This document shows positions 16,194-24,974 of a stretch of 64,000 nt of DNA, in pieces; the first letter of the stretch is position 1, and each line of letters opens with the position of its first letter. Source of the stretch: Sphingomonas mali NBRC 15500 (GTDB lineage: Bacteria > Pseudomonadota > Alphaproteobacteria > Sphingomonadales > Sphingomonadaceae); contig NZ_BCYX01000001.1 in assembly GCF_001598415.1 (NCBI RefSeq), positions 395,969-459,968 of the forward strand. Direction: 5' to 3'. The translations under genes and the position numbers were made by a program. The notes under the pieces are model-generated. The model searched no databases, was not told the origin of the DNA, and saw only the letters and a list, made by a program, of their open reading frames with translations.

Positions 16194-18839
16194 ATGGTCA
16201 TGTCCGTTCGTCCGAGCCGATCTGTGGTCGATGCGACGCGTTCCATCTGGGGCGCGCTGGCGCTCGACGCCGACGCCACGCCCGAGACGATCGAGGCGCG
16301 ATTGCAGCGCATTGGCGAGCTCGCTTCGGTCTGGCCATTTGTCCTGTTCGCACAGATGCTCGCGCCGCTCGTCGTGGGGCTGATCGCCCATTATACCGGG
16401 CATGACGATCTGGTCCGCCTGGCGGCCCTTCGCGGCGGCGTGATCGCCGCGGCATCGCTCGCCGCTTTCGCCCAACTCAAACTCGAGATTGCGCATTTCT
16501 GGCCGACCCATGTCCAAATCCGTACTCTGTCGCTTTGTTCGGTGGCGCTAGGTGTTGGACTGTTGTCGCTGGCTCCGCTGGTCGCGGCGTTGCCGATCGG
16601 CCAATATTATCTGGCCGGATTCATCGCTGTGTTCGCGGGGGTGACGATCACCGCGATCGCGATCCATCCGCTACGCGCCGCAACGCTGGGCTTTGCCGGC
16701 GCGCTCGCCGGCATGGTGTTGATCCATACCGGGTTCGGCCTGCCGTCCGCCATCGCTTGCCTGGCGCTCGCCACGCTGGCGATCTCGACCGTGCGGCTGG
16801 CGCGCAACGACGTCGAACGCAACCGGCTCGACGAAGCCGAGAACAGTTCGGGCCGGCTCGCCGCGCAATTGGTGCGAGAAGTCGAGGATCATGGCGATGG
16901 CTGGTTCTGGCAGACCGATCGCCACGGCCTGGTCACCTATCTGTCGGCCAAGGTCGGGCGCGAATTCGCCCGGCTCGGCGTCGAGCCGAGCGCCGGCCGG
17001 CTCAACGACATCTTCCGCATGGATACCGAAGCCGGTGACACCGAGCGCACACTGAGTTTTCATTTGTCCTCGCGCACCAGTTTTTCCGACTATTCGGTGT
17101 GCCCCGCCGCCGACGAGGATAGCGAGCGCTGGTGGTCGATCTCCGGCCGGCCGATGATCGACGAGCTTGGCCGCTTCCAGGGTTTCGTCGGGTCGGGCCG
17201 CGACCTTACCGAAAAGCGCCGATCCGAAGCCGAGATCACGCGCCTCGCGCTATTCGATGGGCTGACCGGCCTCGCCAACCGACAACGCATGCGCGCCTCG
17301 CTCGACAAGACGCTGGCGCCGCAATCGGGCCACGCCATCACCTCGCTGTTCCTGCTCGATCTCGATCGCTTCAAGGCGGTCAACGACACGCTCGGCCATC
17401 AGATGGGCGACGCGCTGTTGAAGCAGGTCGCGCAGCGGCTGCAACGGTCGGTCGGCGAGGCCGGACTGGTCGGCCGGCTGGGCGGCGACGAATTCAAGAT
17501 CGTGTTGCCCGGCGAAGGCAATCGCGACCGCCTGGGCGAGTTGGCGCGAACGGTCATCGAATCGCTGTCGCAGCCCTATTTCATCGATGGGTCGTCGATC
17601 ACCATCGGCTGCTCGATCGGTATCGCGATCTCACCCGAGGATGGCAGCGACTCTGAGACACTGGTCCGCAATGCCGACCTCGCGCTGTACGAGGCGAAGG
17701 GCGACGGGCGCGGCGTCCATCGCTTCTTCCGCAGCGAGCTGCTCGCCGGCGCCCAATCCAAGAAACAGCTCGAAGACGATCTGCGTCACGCATTGATCGG
17801 CAACCAATTCTACGTCGCCTATCAGCCCGTGGTGTCGACCCAGGGCGAGCAGATCGTCGGCTATGAGGCGCTGATCCGGTGGGACCACCCGACGCGCGGC
17901 GCGATCAGCCCTGCCGAATTCATCCCGATCGCAGAGGAATGCGGGATGATCGAAACGATCGGCGAATGGGTGCTGCGGACTGCGTGCCGCGAGGCGGCGG
18001 GCTGGCCCAATCATGTCCGGGTCGCGGTCAACGTCTCCCCGATCCAGTTCGCCAATCCGGCGCTGCCCGCGATCGTCACTTCGGCGCTGGCCAATTCGGG
18101 CCTGGCGCCGCACCGGCTCGAGCTCGAAATCACCGAAGGCGTGTTCGTCAACGAAACAGCCAGTTCGGAAAAGATGTTCAAGTCGCTGAAGGGGATCGGC
18201 GTGCGCCTGGCGCTCGACGATTTCGGCACCGGCTATTCGTCGCTCGGCTATCTGAAGAAAGCGCCGTTCGACAAGATCAAGATCGACCAGAGCTTCGTCC
18301 GCGGCGCCGCCGTGCCGGGCAACCGCAACGCCGCGATCATCAAGGCGATCGTGACCCTGGCCAACACGCTCTATATGGAAACGACCGCCGAAGGCGTCGA
18401 GCATCAGGACGAGGTCGAGCTGATCCGCGAACTCGGCTGCAGCCACATCCAGGGCTATGTCTATGGCAAGCCCGCGCGCAGCGAAGAAGTCGTCCGCCAG
18501 CTCCAGGCCGCCGGTGGCCAGGCCACCCCGCTCGGCTACAAGGTCAGCCGCAGCCCGCGCTCGACGATGCTGCGTTCGGCCATCCTCGATCTCGGCGTGA
18601 CCAAGGGCGAGGTCCGCATCCGCAACATCTCGTCGACCGGCGCACTGATCGATGGCATCGAATTCCCGGTCGACCCCTCGGGTGTCGACGTCCAGATCGA
18701 ATTGCTCGAAGGCCAGATGTTCCCGGCGACCGTCCGCTGGGCCAAGGATGGCCGCGCGGGCTTGGAATTCGCGCAGAATTTCAACCTGGAGCGGCTCAAC
18801 GCGCCGACGCCTGCGCGCAAGGCCCGCAAAGCCGGCTAA
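16194..18839 (+). CDS. Membrane PAS-GGDEF-EAL-PilZ cyclic-di-GMP protein
   Basis: An 881-residue protein. Six or so hydrophobic helices (about residues 45-205, MASE-like) are followed by a PAS domain (about 225-345), a GGDEF domain with an intact 'RLGGDEFKIV' motif near residue 430, an EAL domain with intact 'GYEALIRW' near residue 557 and 'DDFGTGYSSL', and a C-terminal PilZ-like domain (about 785-870) with 'NISSTGALIDG'. It could make, break and bind cyclic di-GMP in one chain. The net activity cannot be told from sequence. Two in-frame starts exist (16194 and 16200). No flagellar or pilus genes are nearby. Confidence 0.9.
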   Translation: MVMSVRPSRSVVDATRSIWGALALDADATPETIEARLQRIGELASVWPFVLFAQMLAPLVVGLIAHYTGHDDLVRLAALRGGVIAAASLAAFAQLKLEIAHFWPTHVQIRTLSLCSVALGVGLLSLAPLVAALPIGQYYLAGFIAVFAGVTITAIAIHPLRAATLGFAGALAGMVLIHTGFGLPSAIACLALATLAISTVRLARNDVERNRLDEAENSSGRLAAQLVREVEDHGDGWFWQTDRHGLVTYLSAKVGREFARLGVEPSAGRLNDIFRMDTEAGDTERTLSFHLSSRTSFSDYSVCPAADEDSERWWSISGRPMIDELGRFQGFVGSGRDLTEKRRSEAEITRLALFDGLTGLANRQRMRASLDKTLAPQSGHAITSLFLLDLDRFKAVNDTLGHQMGDALLKQVAQRLQRSVGEAGLVGRLGGDEFKIVLPGEGNRDRLGELARTVIESLSQPYFIDGSSITIGCSIGIAISPEDGSDSETLVRNADLALYEAKGDGRGVHRFFRSELLAGAQSKKQLEDDLRHALIGNQFYVAYQPVVSTQGEQIVGYEALIRWDHPTRGAISPAEFIPIAEECGMIETIGEWVLRTACREAAGWPNHVRVAVNVSPIQFANPALPAIVTSALANSGLAPHRLELEITEGVFVNETASSEKMFKSLKGIGVRLALDDFGTGYSSLGYLKKAPFDKIKIDQSFVRGAAVPGNRNAAIIKAIVTLANTLYMETTAEGVEHQDEVELIRELGCSHIQGYVYGKPARSEEVVRQLQAAGGQATPLGYKVSRSPRSTMLRSAILDLGVTKGEVRIRNISSTGALIDGIEFPVDPSGVDVQIELLEGQMFPATVRWAKDGRAGLEFAQNFNLERLNAPTPARKARKAG

Positions 18840-18876
18840 GGAATGCGCGACCACCTTGGGTGGCCGCGCACATCCT

Positions 18877-19422
18877 TCATTGCCTCGGCGCACCAGGCTG
18901 CTCCGCCGCGGATGGCGGCGGGGGCGGCAGCGCGTCGCAGGCGGCCGGCGGCGGGCCACCACGACCCGGCCCGGCTCCGCCCGGCCCGTGCCGCTCGTCG
19001 GGCCGGCCGCGATGTGGCCCGCGCCCGAACAAGGGCCCGACCGCGCGCACGCGGCCATTGCCGTCGACCAGGAACGACGCGCGCAACTGATCATTGTCAT
19101 AGCGACCCTGGACGAGCAGATCCTGGCCCGCCGTCACTGCATTGTCGCCGTCGCGCCCGACATCGACCATCGTCTTGCCGCTGCCGTCGGCGATCGTGAA
19201 GCGGTCGCCATAGACTTCGGCGACCTTGCCGCGCACCGTCACCAGCCCGCCGGCGCGTTGCGCCAGCGACGCGATCGCGACGGGCCGGATCGGCGCCACC
19301 TCGACCCCGGGGCGCGTCAGCCCGACCGCGCCGGCCCCGCCCGCAGCACCGGCCGCGAGCAACGCCGCGCCGGCGATCCATAATACCACCGGGCGCCCCA
19401 TCAGATTTTTCACATCGACCAT
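18877..19422 (-). CDS. Membrane-anchored OB-fold (BOF-like) protein, Pro/Gly/His-rich tail
   Basis: About 181 residues. Residues 8-35 form a signal or anchor helix, residues 55-125 form a small beta-barrel with the pattern VTVRGKVAEVYGDRFTIADG and 'DLLVQGRYDNDQL', which fits the bacterial OB-fold (YgiW/YdeI) group of periplasmic proteins, and the C-terminal 50 residues are rich in Pro, Gly, Arg and His. The start at 19422 is chosen because AAGGAG lies upstream. It is divergent from a response regulator and sensor kinase pair, the same partnership seen for ygiW and qseBC in E. coli. Confidence 0.7.
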   Translation of the reverse strand: MVDVKNLMGRPVVLWIAGAALLAAGAAGGAGAVGLTRPGVEVAPIRPVAIASLAQRAGGLVTVRGKVAEVYGDRFTIADGSGKTMVDVGRDGDNAVTAGQDLLVQGRYDNDQLRASFLVDGNGRVRAVGPLFGRGPHRGRPDERHGPGGAGPGRGGPPPAACDALPPPPPSAAEQPGAPRQ

Positions 19423-19482
19423 CGTTCGAACTCCTTCATGATTGCGATGGTCCGAGTCGTAGCGAAGTGCGGCCACGCCCCG

Positions 19483-19511
19483 CTGAACCCCGCGGTTCAG
19501 TTTCGGTTTAA
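19483..19511. promoter_or_regulatory. Candidate response-regulator binding site
   Basis: In the 125-base divergent gap, CGGTTCA (19493-19499) and CGGTTTA (19504-19510) are direct repeats with an 11-base period, the arrangement used by OmpR/PhoB dimers. CTGAAC also forms an inverted repeat with GTTCAG. It could control the two-component operon and the OB-fold gene. Confidence 0.4.
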
Positions 19512-19547
19512 GCATGTGCGGTAGCTCAACGGGCGAAAGGGGCGACG

Positions 19548-20225
19548 ATGCGTATCCTGCTGGTCGAGGACGATGCCGATCTGGCCGCCGCGATCCTGCG
19601 CGTGCTGCGCGCCGAGAATTTCGCGGTCGATCACGCCGCGAATGGCGAGGACGGCGCGCATCTCGGCGACACCGGTCAATATGACGCTGCCGTGCTCGAC
19701 CTCGGCCTGCCGGTCAAATCGGGGATTGCCGTGCTCAACGAATGGCGCGCCGCGGGACGCACCCTGCCCGTCCTGATCCTCACCGCGCGCGACGGATGGT
19801 CCGACAAGGTCGAGGGGTTCCGCGCCGGCGCCGACGATTACCTGACCAAGCCGTTCCGCGTCGAGGAACTGGTGATGCGGCTACGCGCGCTCGCGCGGCG
19901 GGCCGCGGGCCATGCAGCACCACGCGTCGCATGCGGGCCGCTCAGCTATGACGCGCAGACCGGCCAGTTCGAGCTCGACGGGCTGCCGCTCCGCCTCACC
20001 GCGCTCGAGTGGCGCGTGCTGTCGGCGCTGATCCTGCGCAAGGAAAGCGTGATCGAGCGGCTCGAATTGCTCGACCGCGTCTATGAGAATGATGCCGATC
20101 CTGATTCCAATTCGCTCGAGGTGATCATCGCACGGCTGCGGCGCAAGATCGGGCGCGACCTGATCGAGACGGTGCGCGGGCGCGGCTATCGGCTGACCGC
20201 CGATATGCTGACGGCACCGCAATGA
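19548..20225 (+). CDS. OmpR-family response regulator
   Basis: A 225-residue two-domain regulator. The receiver domain (1-120) has the acidic pocket 'VEDDAD', the phosphorylation site Asp51 ('AVLDLGLP') and Lys in 'DDYLTKPF'. The C-terminal winged helix (about 130-222) has 'LTALEWRVLSALI' and 'EVIIARLRRKIGRDLIETVRGRGYRL'-type strands, typical of PhoP, QseB and PmrA. The stop overlaps the kinase start by 4 bases. It probably regulates its own operon and the divergent OB-fold gene. Confidence 0.92.
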   Translation: MRILLVEDDADLAAAILRVLRAENFAVDHAANGEDGAHLGDTGQYDAAVLDLGLPVKSGIAVLNEWRAAGRTLPVLILTARDGWSDKVEGFRAGADDYLTKPFRVEELVMRLRALARRAAGHAAPRVACGPLSYDAQTGQFELDGLPLRLTALEWRVLSALILRKESVIERLELLDRVYENDADPDSNSLEVIIARLRRKIGRDLIETVRGRGYRLTADMLTAPQ

Positions 20226-21574
20226 GGCTGATGCCGCAGTCGATCCGCGGGCGGCTGCTCGCGCTGTCTGCCGTCGCCACGCTGCTCGCGCTGATCGTCG
20301 CGGGCGTCGCGATCGGCGGCATCCTGGAACGGTTCGTCATCCACGGCGCGGATCAGCGACTGGATAATGAGGGTTTCGTGCTCGCCAGCCTGGTGACGCG
20401 TGAAGGGGGGATCGATCGCGCGCGCGCCGCCGAGATCGAGGCCGGCTTCGCGCCCGGCGACGTCTGGCGGATCGATACGCCGACCAGCTCGCTGTCGCGC
20501 GGCGGGCTGCGGCCGTTGACCGAGGCGATGCTCGATCGCCGGCCACCCCGCCCCCATCCCGATCGCGACCATGATCGCGATGCGTCGCCTTGGCGACCGT
20601 TCGACAGCGGCCTGACCGATGGCGAGCCGGTTCATGGCCGCTGGCGAACCGTGCTGACCGATGCCGGTCCGGCCACGATCGCGGTCGCCACACCGCGCGA
20701 GACGATCACGCGGCCGATCCTGGGGGCGATGGCGCCGCTGATCCTGTCATTGCTGGCGCTGGGCGTTCTGCTCGCCATCGCGACGTTGATTCAGCTACGC
20801 TTGGGCCTGCGTCCGCTCGACCGGCTGCGCGATGACATCGCAGCGGTGCGCAATGGCCGTGCCGAGCGCCTCTCGGAGGACCAGCCCGCCGAACTTGCCC
20901 CGCTTGCCAGTGAACTCAACGCGCTGGTTGCCGACAATCAGGCGGCGCTCGCCGCGGCGCGTGGCACCGCGGCCAATCTGGCGCATGGGCTGAAGACGCC
21001 GATCGCCACGCTTGCCTTGGTCGCCGGCGAGCCCGGGCGCGACCCCGACGGACGGCTGGCGGCGTTGGTCGCCCGGCTGGACGCGACGGTGCGTCATCAT
21101 CTCGGCCGAGCGCGCGCCGGCATCGCGAGCGCACGCGTCGCGACGTCGGTCGGTGTGGTGGCCGACGACATCGTCACCGCGCTGCGCCGCATCCATGCCG
21201 AGCGCGGCGTCATGATCGGGGTCGAGATACCGGCCGATCTGATGGTCGCTGTCGACCGTACCGACCTGGACGAGATGATCGGCAATCTGGCCGATAACGC
21301 GATGCGATGGGCGCGATCGCGGGTCGTAATCGACGCACACGCCGTATCCGGATCGGCGATCATCACGATCGAGGACGATGGCCCAGGCATCACACCGGCC
21401 GAGCGAGTACGCGCCTTGTCGAAGGGCGTCCGACTCGATGAACGCAATGAAGGGCATGGTTTCGGTCTGACGATCGCGCACGAACTGGCGGTGCTGTATG
21501 GCGGTGACCTGACCTTGGGCGATACACCCGATGGCGGGCTGGCGGCGACGCTGACCTTGCCGCTCGCCCGCTGA
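20222..21574 (+). CDS. Sensor histidine kinase with His/Asp-rich periplasmic loop
   Basis: A 450-residue inner-membrane kinase: TM1 about residues 12-34, a periplasmic region of ~130 residues, TM2 about 167-192, HAMP-like linker, H-box 'NLAHGLKTP' with His255, and a C-terminal ATPase domain with the N-box 'NLADNAMRWA' and G-boxes 'DDGPGI' and 'GHGFGLTIA'. The periplasmic region holds a run with alternating Pro, His, Arg and Asp (about residues 107-121) that could bind metal ions. Together with the regulator before it, it makes a PhoQ/QseC-like system. Confidence 0.92.
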   Translation: MRLMPQSIRGRLLALSAVATLLALIVAGVAIGGILERFVIHGADQRLDNEGFVLASLVTREGGIDRARAAEIEAGFAPGDVWRIDTPTSSLSRGGLRPLTEAMLDRRPPRPHPDRDHDRDASPWRPFDSGLTDGEPVHGRWRTVLTDAGPATIAVATPRETITRPILGAMAPLILSLLALGVLLAIATLIQLRLGLRPLDRLRDDIAAVRNGRAERLSEDQPAELAPLASELNALVADNQAALAAARGTAANLAHGLKTPIATLALVAGEPGRDPDGRLAALVARLDATVRHHLGRARAGIASARVATSVGVVADDIVTALRRIHAERGVMIGVEIPADLMVAVDRTDLDEMIGNLADNAMRWARSRVVIDAHAVSGSAIITIEDDGPGITPAERVRALSKGVRLDERNEGHGFGLTIAHELAVLYGGDLTLGDTPDGGLAATLTLPLAR

Positions 21575-21584
21575 AGCCGACGCG

Positions 21585-22577
21585 CTACAGCCAGGGCCGC
21601 TGATCGGGCCAGTGCATCGGATAATGGTTCACATATTGCGCCAGCCGCGGCTGGTTGCTGCGATTGGCGCTGGCGCCGTGCGGGATTTCATGGCGCCAGA
21701 TCACGAGGTCCCCCGCCCCTGCCGGCACCGTGACTGCTTCGGATGACAGATTGACGGTCCGCGGATCCGCACCGTTCAGGCTTTCGATCCAGCCATCGGC
21801 CAGGCGATAGTGGAAACCCGGCACGACCTGCAGCGCACCATGATCGGCGGCGGTATCGGTCAGATAGAGGATCGCCTGGGTCTCGAGCGCGATCGGCGGC
21901 GTCAAATTGCCATCCCAGTGCAGATGCGGCCCGGGAAAGGTGTAGCCGGGCCTGATCGGCGGATTGAAGCTCAGCCGGTCGGTCGACACGATCAGGTCGG
22001 CATGGCCGTAGAGCTCGGCGAACGCCTTCGCCATGCGCGCCGAGCGGCGCGGCACGTCCATAGTCGGATGCTGGAAATGCTGGATCATGATGCCGTTGGT
22101 GCGTGGCCCGTACCAGGTCGCGGGATCGGCCGGGTCGGCGTCGAGGATCGACCAGAGATGATCCGCGATCGCCGCTGCCTGATCGCGCGTGATCGCCTGG
22201 CGCAGCACGACCACGCCGTCGCGATCCCATCGCGCCTGGTCTTCGGCGTCGAACACCGGCGCCATCGCCATCACCGCCGCCTGGCGGGCGATCTCCTCGG
22301 CCGGCGGCTCGGCGCCGTCATACCAAGCGGTGTAGCGCGCCAGCCGCGCCGCATCGGGCAGTCCCGCGGTCGCGGCGATCCATGCGGTGAACGCCGGCCA
22401 GTCGGGCCGCGCCTGTCCCAGCATCGACATCGTCTGTTCGAGCCCCAGACCGAGCATGTCGAGCAGCGTCCGGATGGGGACGGGACGCGCCTCGGCGGGC
22501 GAATCGTGCTGCGTCACGCGCGCCCACAGCGCCCGGAGTCCGCGAATCTCGTCAAACGGAGCGATCGGATCGACCAT
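21585..22577 (-). CDS. Phytanoyl-CoA dioxygenase family protein
   Basis: About 330 residues; the start MVDPIAPFD is preferred over an in-frame ATG six codons earlier. The first ~110 residues are helical and unlike the catalytic core. The core is a 2-oxoglutarate/Fe(II) double-stranded beta-helix with HxD in 'GPHLHWDGNL', the distal His in 'EIPHGASANRS' and an Arg eight residues on for 2-oxoglutarate. The family hydroxylates acyl-CoAs or small molecules in the cytoplasm; the substrate is not known. It is convergent with the kinase gene, 10 bases apart. Confidence 0.85.
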   Translation of the reverse strand: MVDPIAPFDEIRGLRALWARVTQHDSPAEARPVPIRTLLDMLGLGLEQTMSMLGQARPDWPAFTAWIAATAGLPDAARLARYTAWYDGAEPPAEEIARQAAVMAMAPVFDAEDQARWDRDGVVVLRQAITRDQAAAIADHLWSILDADPADPATWYGPRTNGIMIQHFQHPTMDVPRRSARMAKAFAELYGHADLIVSTDRLSFNPPIRPGYTFPGPHLHWDGNLTPPIALETQAILYLTDTAADHGALQVVPGFHYRLADGWIESLNGADPRTVNLSSEAVTVPAGAGDLVIWRHEIPHGASANRSNQPRLAQYVNHYPMHWPDQRPWL

Positions 22578-22637
22578 GACTCGACCCGACCACAACAGGT
22601 TGATAGGGTCCAGCGGCTGGGCACAATATTTTTGTGT

Positions 22638-22652
22638 GTTCCGTGTTCGTTC
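22638..22652. promoter_or_regulatory. Candidate LexA (SOS) box
   Basis: GTTC-CGTGTTC-GTTC is an exact match to the GTTC-N7-GTTC SOS box of alphaproteobacteria. It lies 61 bases before the dioxygenase start and about 340 bases before nrdA. One or two such matches are expected by chance in 64 kb, so support is weak. Confidence 0.25.
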
Positions 22653-22737
22653 CCTTGCCTTCGCGGAAGCCCGCGGAAACCCGCGCGTCGCGGCGAATGG
22701 ACCGGATCGGACCTTCCATGAGTCGAGTCAAAATAGC

Positions 22738-22761
22738 GACGAATTGAGTCACTAATTCGTC
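22738..22761. promoter_or_regulatory. Dyad operator-like site
   Basis: GACGAATT and AATTCGTC are perfect 8-base inverted arms with an 8-base spacer, which itself contains AGT-C-ACT. The size and symmetry suit a dimeric repressor, in the divergent region between the dioxygenase and nrdA genes. Confidence 0.4.
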
Positions 22762-22994
22762 ATTTACGGTATTGCGTCCGGACCCGGATGGGCACAATCT
22801 GTTGTAGTTCGGTTCGGGGGCGACCCAAGCACTGGTGGAATTCCTGTTGCGATCCCATATCGCAGCACGAGGCCGCTCGCGCTTTTTTGAACAGGCTGTG
22901 GACTATTTTTGTTCTCACCTGTCGGCGCCGGAATGATAAGGTGGGGGTTCGTTCCCCCGAGTCGATTTGTGCGAGCGGAAAGCAGGGGCGAGAG

Positions 22995-24908
22995 ATGGAT
23001 TTCAGAGACACCGAAGGAACGGGCGAGAATATGGCGACCGACGCGATCGAGGCAGCAACGGCGCAGGCAAATGCGGCGCCCAAGGCGAAGAAGCGCGACT
23101 CGAAGTCGATCGCGAAGCCGTATCCGGTCGAGGTCGATCATTCGCGCGATGACCTCCTGACCGATTTCGGCAAGGACACGCTCAACGACCGCTATCTGCT
23201 GCCGGGCGAATCGTATCAGGACCTCTTCGTCCGCGTCGCCTCGGCTTATGCCGATGACGGTGCGCACGCGCAGCGCCTCTACGACTATATCTCGCGTTTG
23301 TGGTTCATGCCGGCGACCCCGGTATTGTCGAACGGCGGCACCGGACGCGGCCTGCCGATCTCGTGCTTCCTCAATTCGGTGCCCGACAGCCTCAACGGCA
23401 TCGTTGACACCTGGAACGAGAATGTCTGGCTCGCCTCACGCGGCGGCGGCATCGGCACTTATTGGGGCAATGTCCGCGGCATTGGCGAGCCGGTCGGCCT
23501 GAACGGCAAGACCAGCGGTATCATTCCGTTCGTCCGCGTGATGGACAGCCTGACGCTCGCGATCAGCCAGGGCTCGCTGCGCCGCGGCTCGGCGGCCTGC
23601 TATCTCGACATCTCGCACCCGGAGATCGAGGAATTCCTCGAAATCCGCAAACCGTCGGGCGACTTCAACCGCAAGGCGCTCAACCTGCACCATGGCGTGC
23701 TGATCCCCGACGCTTTCATGGAAGCGGTGCGCGACGGCGCCGAATGGTCGCTCAAATCGCCCAAGGACGGCAGCGAGCGCGGCAAGGTCGATGCCCGCGC
23801 CTTGTTCCAGAAGCTGGTCGAGACCCGTCTGGCGACCGGCGAGCCGTACATCATCTTCGCCGATCACGTGAACTCGACGATGCCCAAGCATCATCGCGAT
23901 CTCGGGCTCAAGGTCTCGACCTCGAACCTGTGCTCGGAAATCACCTTGCCGACCGGCAAGGACCACCTGGGCAAGGATCGCACCGCGGTGTGCTGCCTCA
24001 GTTCGCTCAACCTCGAGACCTGGGATCAGTGGAACAAGGACGAGCACTTCATCGAGGACATCATGCGGTTCCTCGACAATGTGCTGCAGGATTTCATCGA
24101 CCGCGCCGAGCCCGGCATGGAGCGCGCCGCTTATTCGGCGATGCGCGAGCGGTCGGTTGGTCTTGGCGTGATGGGCTTCCACTCGTTCCTCCAGGCGCGC
24201 GGCCTGCCGTTCGAAGGCGCCATGGCGAAGTCGTGGAACATGAAGATGTTCAAGCAGATCCGCGCGCAGGTCGACGCCGCGTCGATGGCGCTGGCGGTCG
24301 AGCGCGGCCCCTGCCCCGACGCCGCCGACATGGGCGTGATGGAGCGGTTCAGCTGCAAGATGGCGATCGCGCCGACCGCGTCGATCTCGATCATCTGCGG
24401 CGGCACCAGCGCCTGCATCGAGCCGATCCCGGCCAACATCTATACCCACAAGACGCTGTCGGGATCGTTCTCGGTCAAGAATCCGTATCTCGAGAAGATC
24501 TTCATCGAGAAGTCGAAGAACAGCGACGCGGTGTGGAACTCGATCCTCGAGCGCGGCGGCTCGGTCCAGCATCTCGACTTCCTGACCCAGGAAGAAAAGG
24601 ACTGCTACAAGACCAGCTTCGAGATCGACCAGCGCTGGCTGATCGAGCTCCAGGCCGACCGCACGCCGTATATCGACCAGTCGACCAGCCTCAACCTGTT
24701 CATCCCGGCCGATGTCGAGAAGTGGGACCTGCTGATGCTCCACTTCCGCGCCTGGGAACTGGGCGTGAAGTCGCTTTACTACCTCCGCTCCAAATCGGTG
24801 CAGCGCGCCGGCTTCGCGGGTGGCGTGGAAGCCGACAACACGATCGAGGCGCCCAAGTTCGAGCTGGGCGAAACGACGGATTACGATGAATGCCTGGCGT
24901 GCCAGTGA
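22995..24908 (+). CDS. nrdA: Ribonucleoside-diphosphate reductase, alpha subunit
   Basis: 637 residues from the ATG at 22995 (an ATG at 23031 would give 625). It is the class I large subunit that reduces ribonucleotides to deoxyribonucleotides. The active site is seen in 'GLPISCFLNS', 'STSNLCSEITLPT' (Asn, Cys, Glu) and the second redox Cys in the strand 'TAVCCLSSLNL'; the C-terminal tail ends DECLACQ, the CxxC that passes electrons from thioredoxin. The N-terminal ATP-cone of E. coli NrdA is absent, so the usual dATP activity switch is missing. It is not adjacent to nrdB, which lies 1.9 kb further on. Confidence 0.95.
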   Translation: MDFRDTEGTGENMATDAIEAATAQANAAPKAKKRDSKSIAKPYPVEVDHSRDDLLTDFGKDTLNDRYLLPGESYQDLFVRVASAYADDGAHAQRLYDYISRLWFMPATPVLSNGGTGRGLPISCFLNSVPDSLNGIVDTWNENVWLASRGGGIGTYWGNVRGIGEPVGLNGKTSGIIPFVRVMDSLTLAISQGSLRRGSAACYLDISHPEIEEFLEIRKPSGDFNRKALNLHHGVLIPDAFMEAVRDGAEWSLKSPKDGSERGKVDARALFQKLVETRLATGEPYIIFADHVNSTMPKHHRDLGLKVSTSNLCSEITLPTGKDHLGKDRTAVCCLSSLNLETWDQWNKDEHFIEDIMRFLDNVLQDFIDRAEPGMERAAYSAMRERSVGLGVMGFHSFLQARGLPFEGAMAKSWNMKMFKQIRAQVDAASMALAVERGPCPDAADMGVMERFSCKMAIAPTASISIICGGTSACIEPIPANIYTHKTLSGSFSVKNPYLEKIFIEKSKNSDAVWNSILERGGSVQHLDFLTQEEKDCYKTSFEIDQRWLIELQADRTPYIDQSTSLNLFIPADVEKWDLLMLHFRAWELGVKSLYYLRSKSVQRAGFAGGVEADNTIEAPKFELGETTDYDECLACQ

Positions 24909-24917
24909 GGTAGGCGA

Positions 24918-24974
24918 ATTCCCTCTCCCTGTGGGAGAGGGAGGGAGGCGCGAAGCGCCGGAAGGGTGAGGGCA
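24918..24974 (+). repeat. Palindromic repeat, copy A
   Basis: A 57-base unit with a terminal hairpin (CCCTCTCCC / GGGAGAGGG) and an inner one around GGCGC-GAA-GCGCC, ending GGAAGGGTGAGGGCA. It begins 9 bases after nrdA and reaches into the start of the DUF559 frame. Copies B, C and D are at 25357, 30150 and 30220. Confidence 0.9.

Larger units (their letters stand above)
22578..22994. other. 417-base intergenic region upstream of nrdA
   Basis: No convincing gene is seen here. The region is AT-richer than its surroundings and holds several regulatory-looking elements: CACAA-N5-TTGTG (22622-22636) and CACAA-N4-TTGT (22793-22805), both loosely like NrdR boxes; a GTTC-N7-GTTC element (22638-22652) of the alphaproteobacterial LexA type; and a dyad at 22738-22761. 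It must contain the nrdA promoter and that of the divergent dioxygenase gene. Confidence 0.5.

Noticed and set aside
22552..22797. 81-codon minus-strand frame in the nrdA upstream region
   Set aside because: No similarity, weak start context and overlap with the dioxygenase promoter region. It more likely reflects open sequence in a regulatory region.
22788..22994. N-terminal extension of the nrdA frame
   Set aside because: The upstream 69 codons have several Cys/Trp clusters unlike reductases and no good ribosome site; the start at 22995 or 23031 fits the family length.
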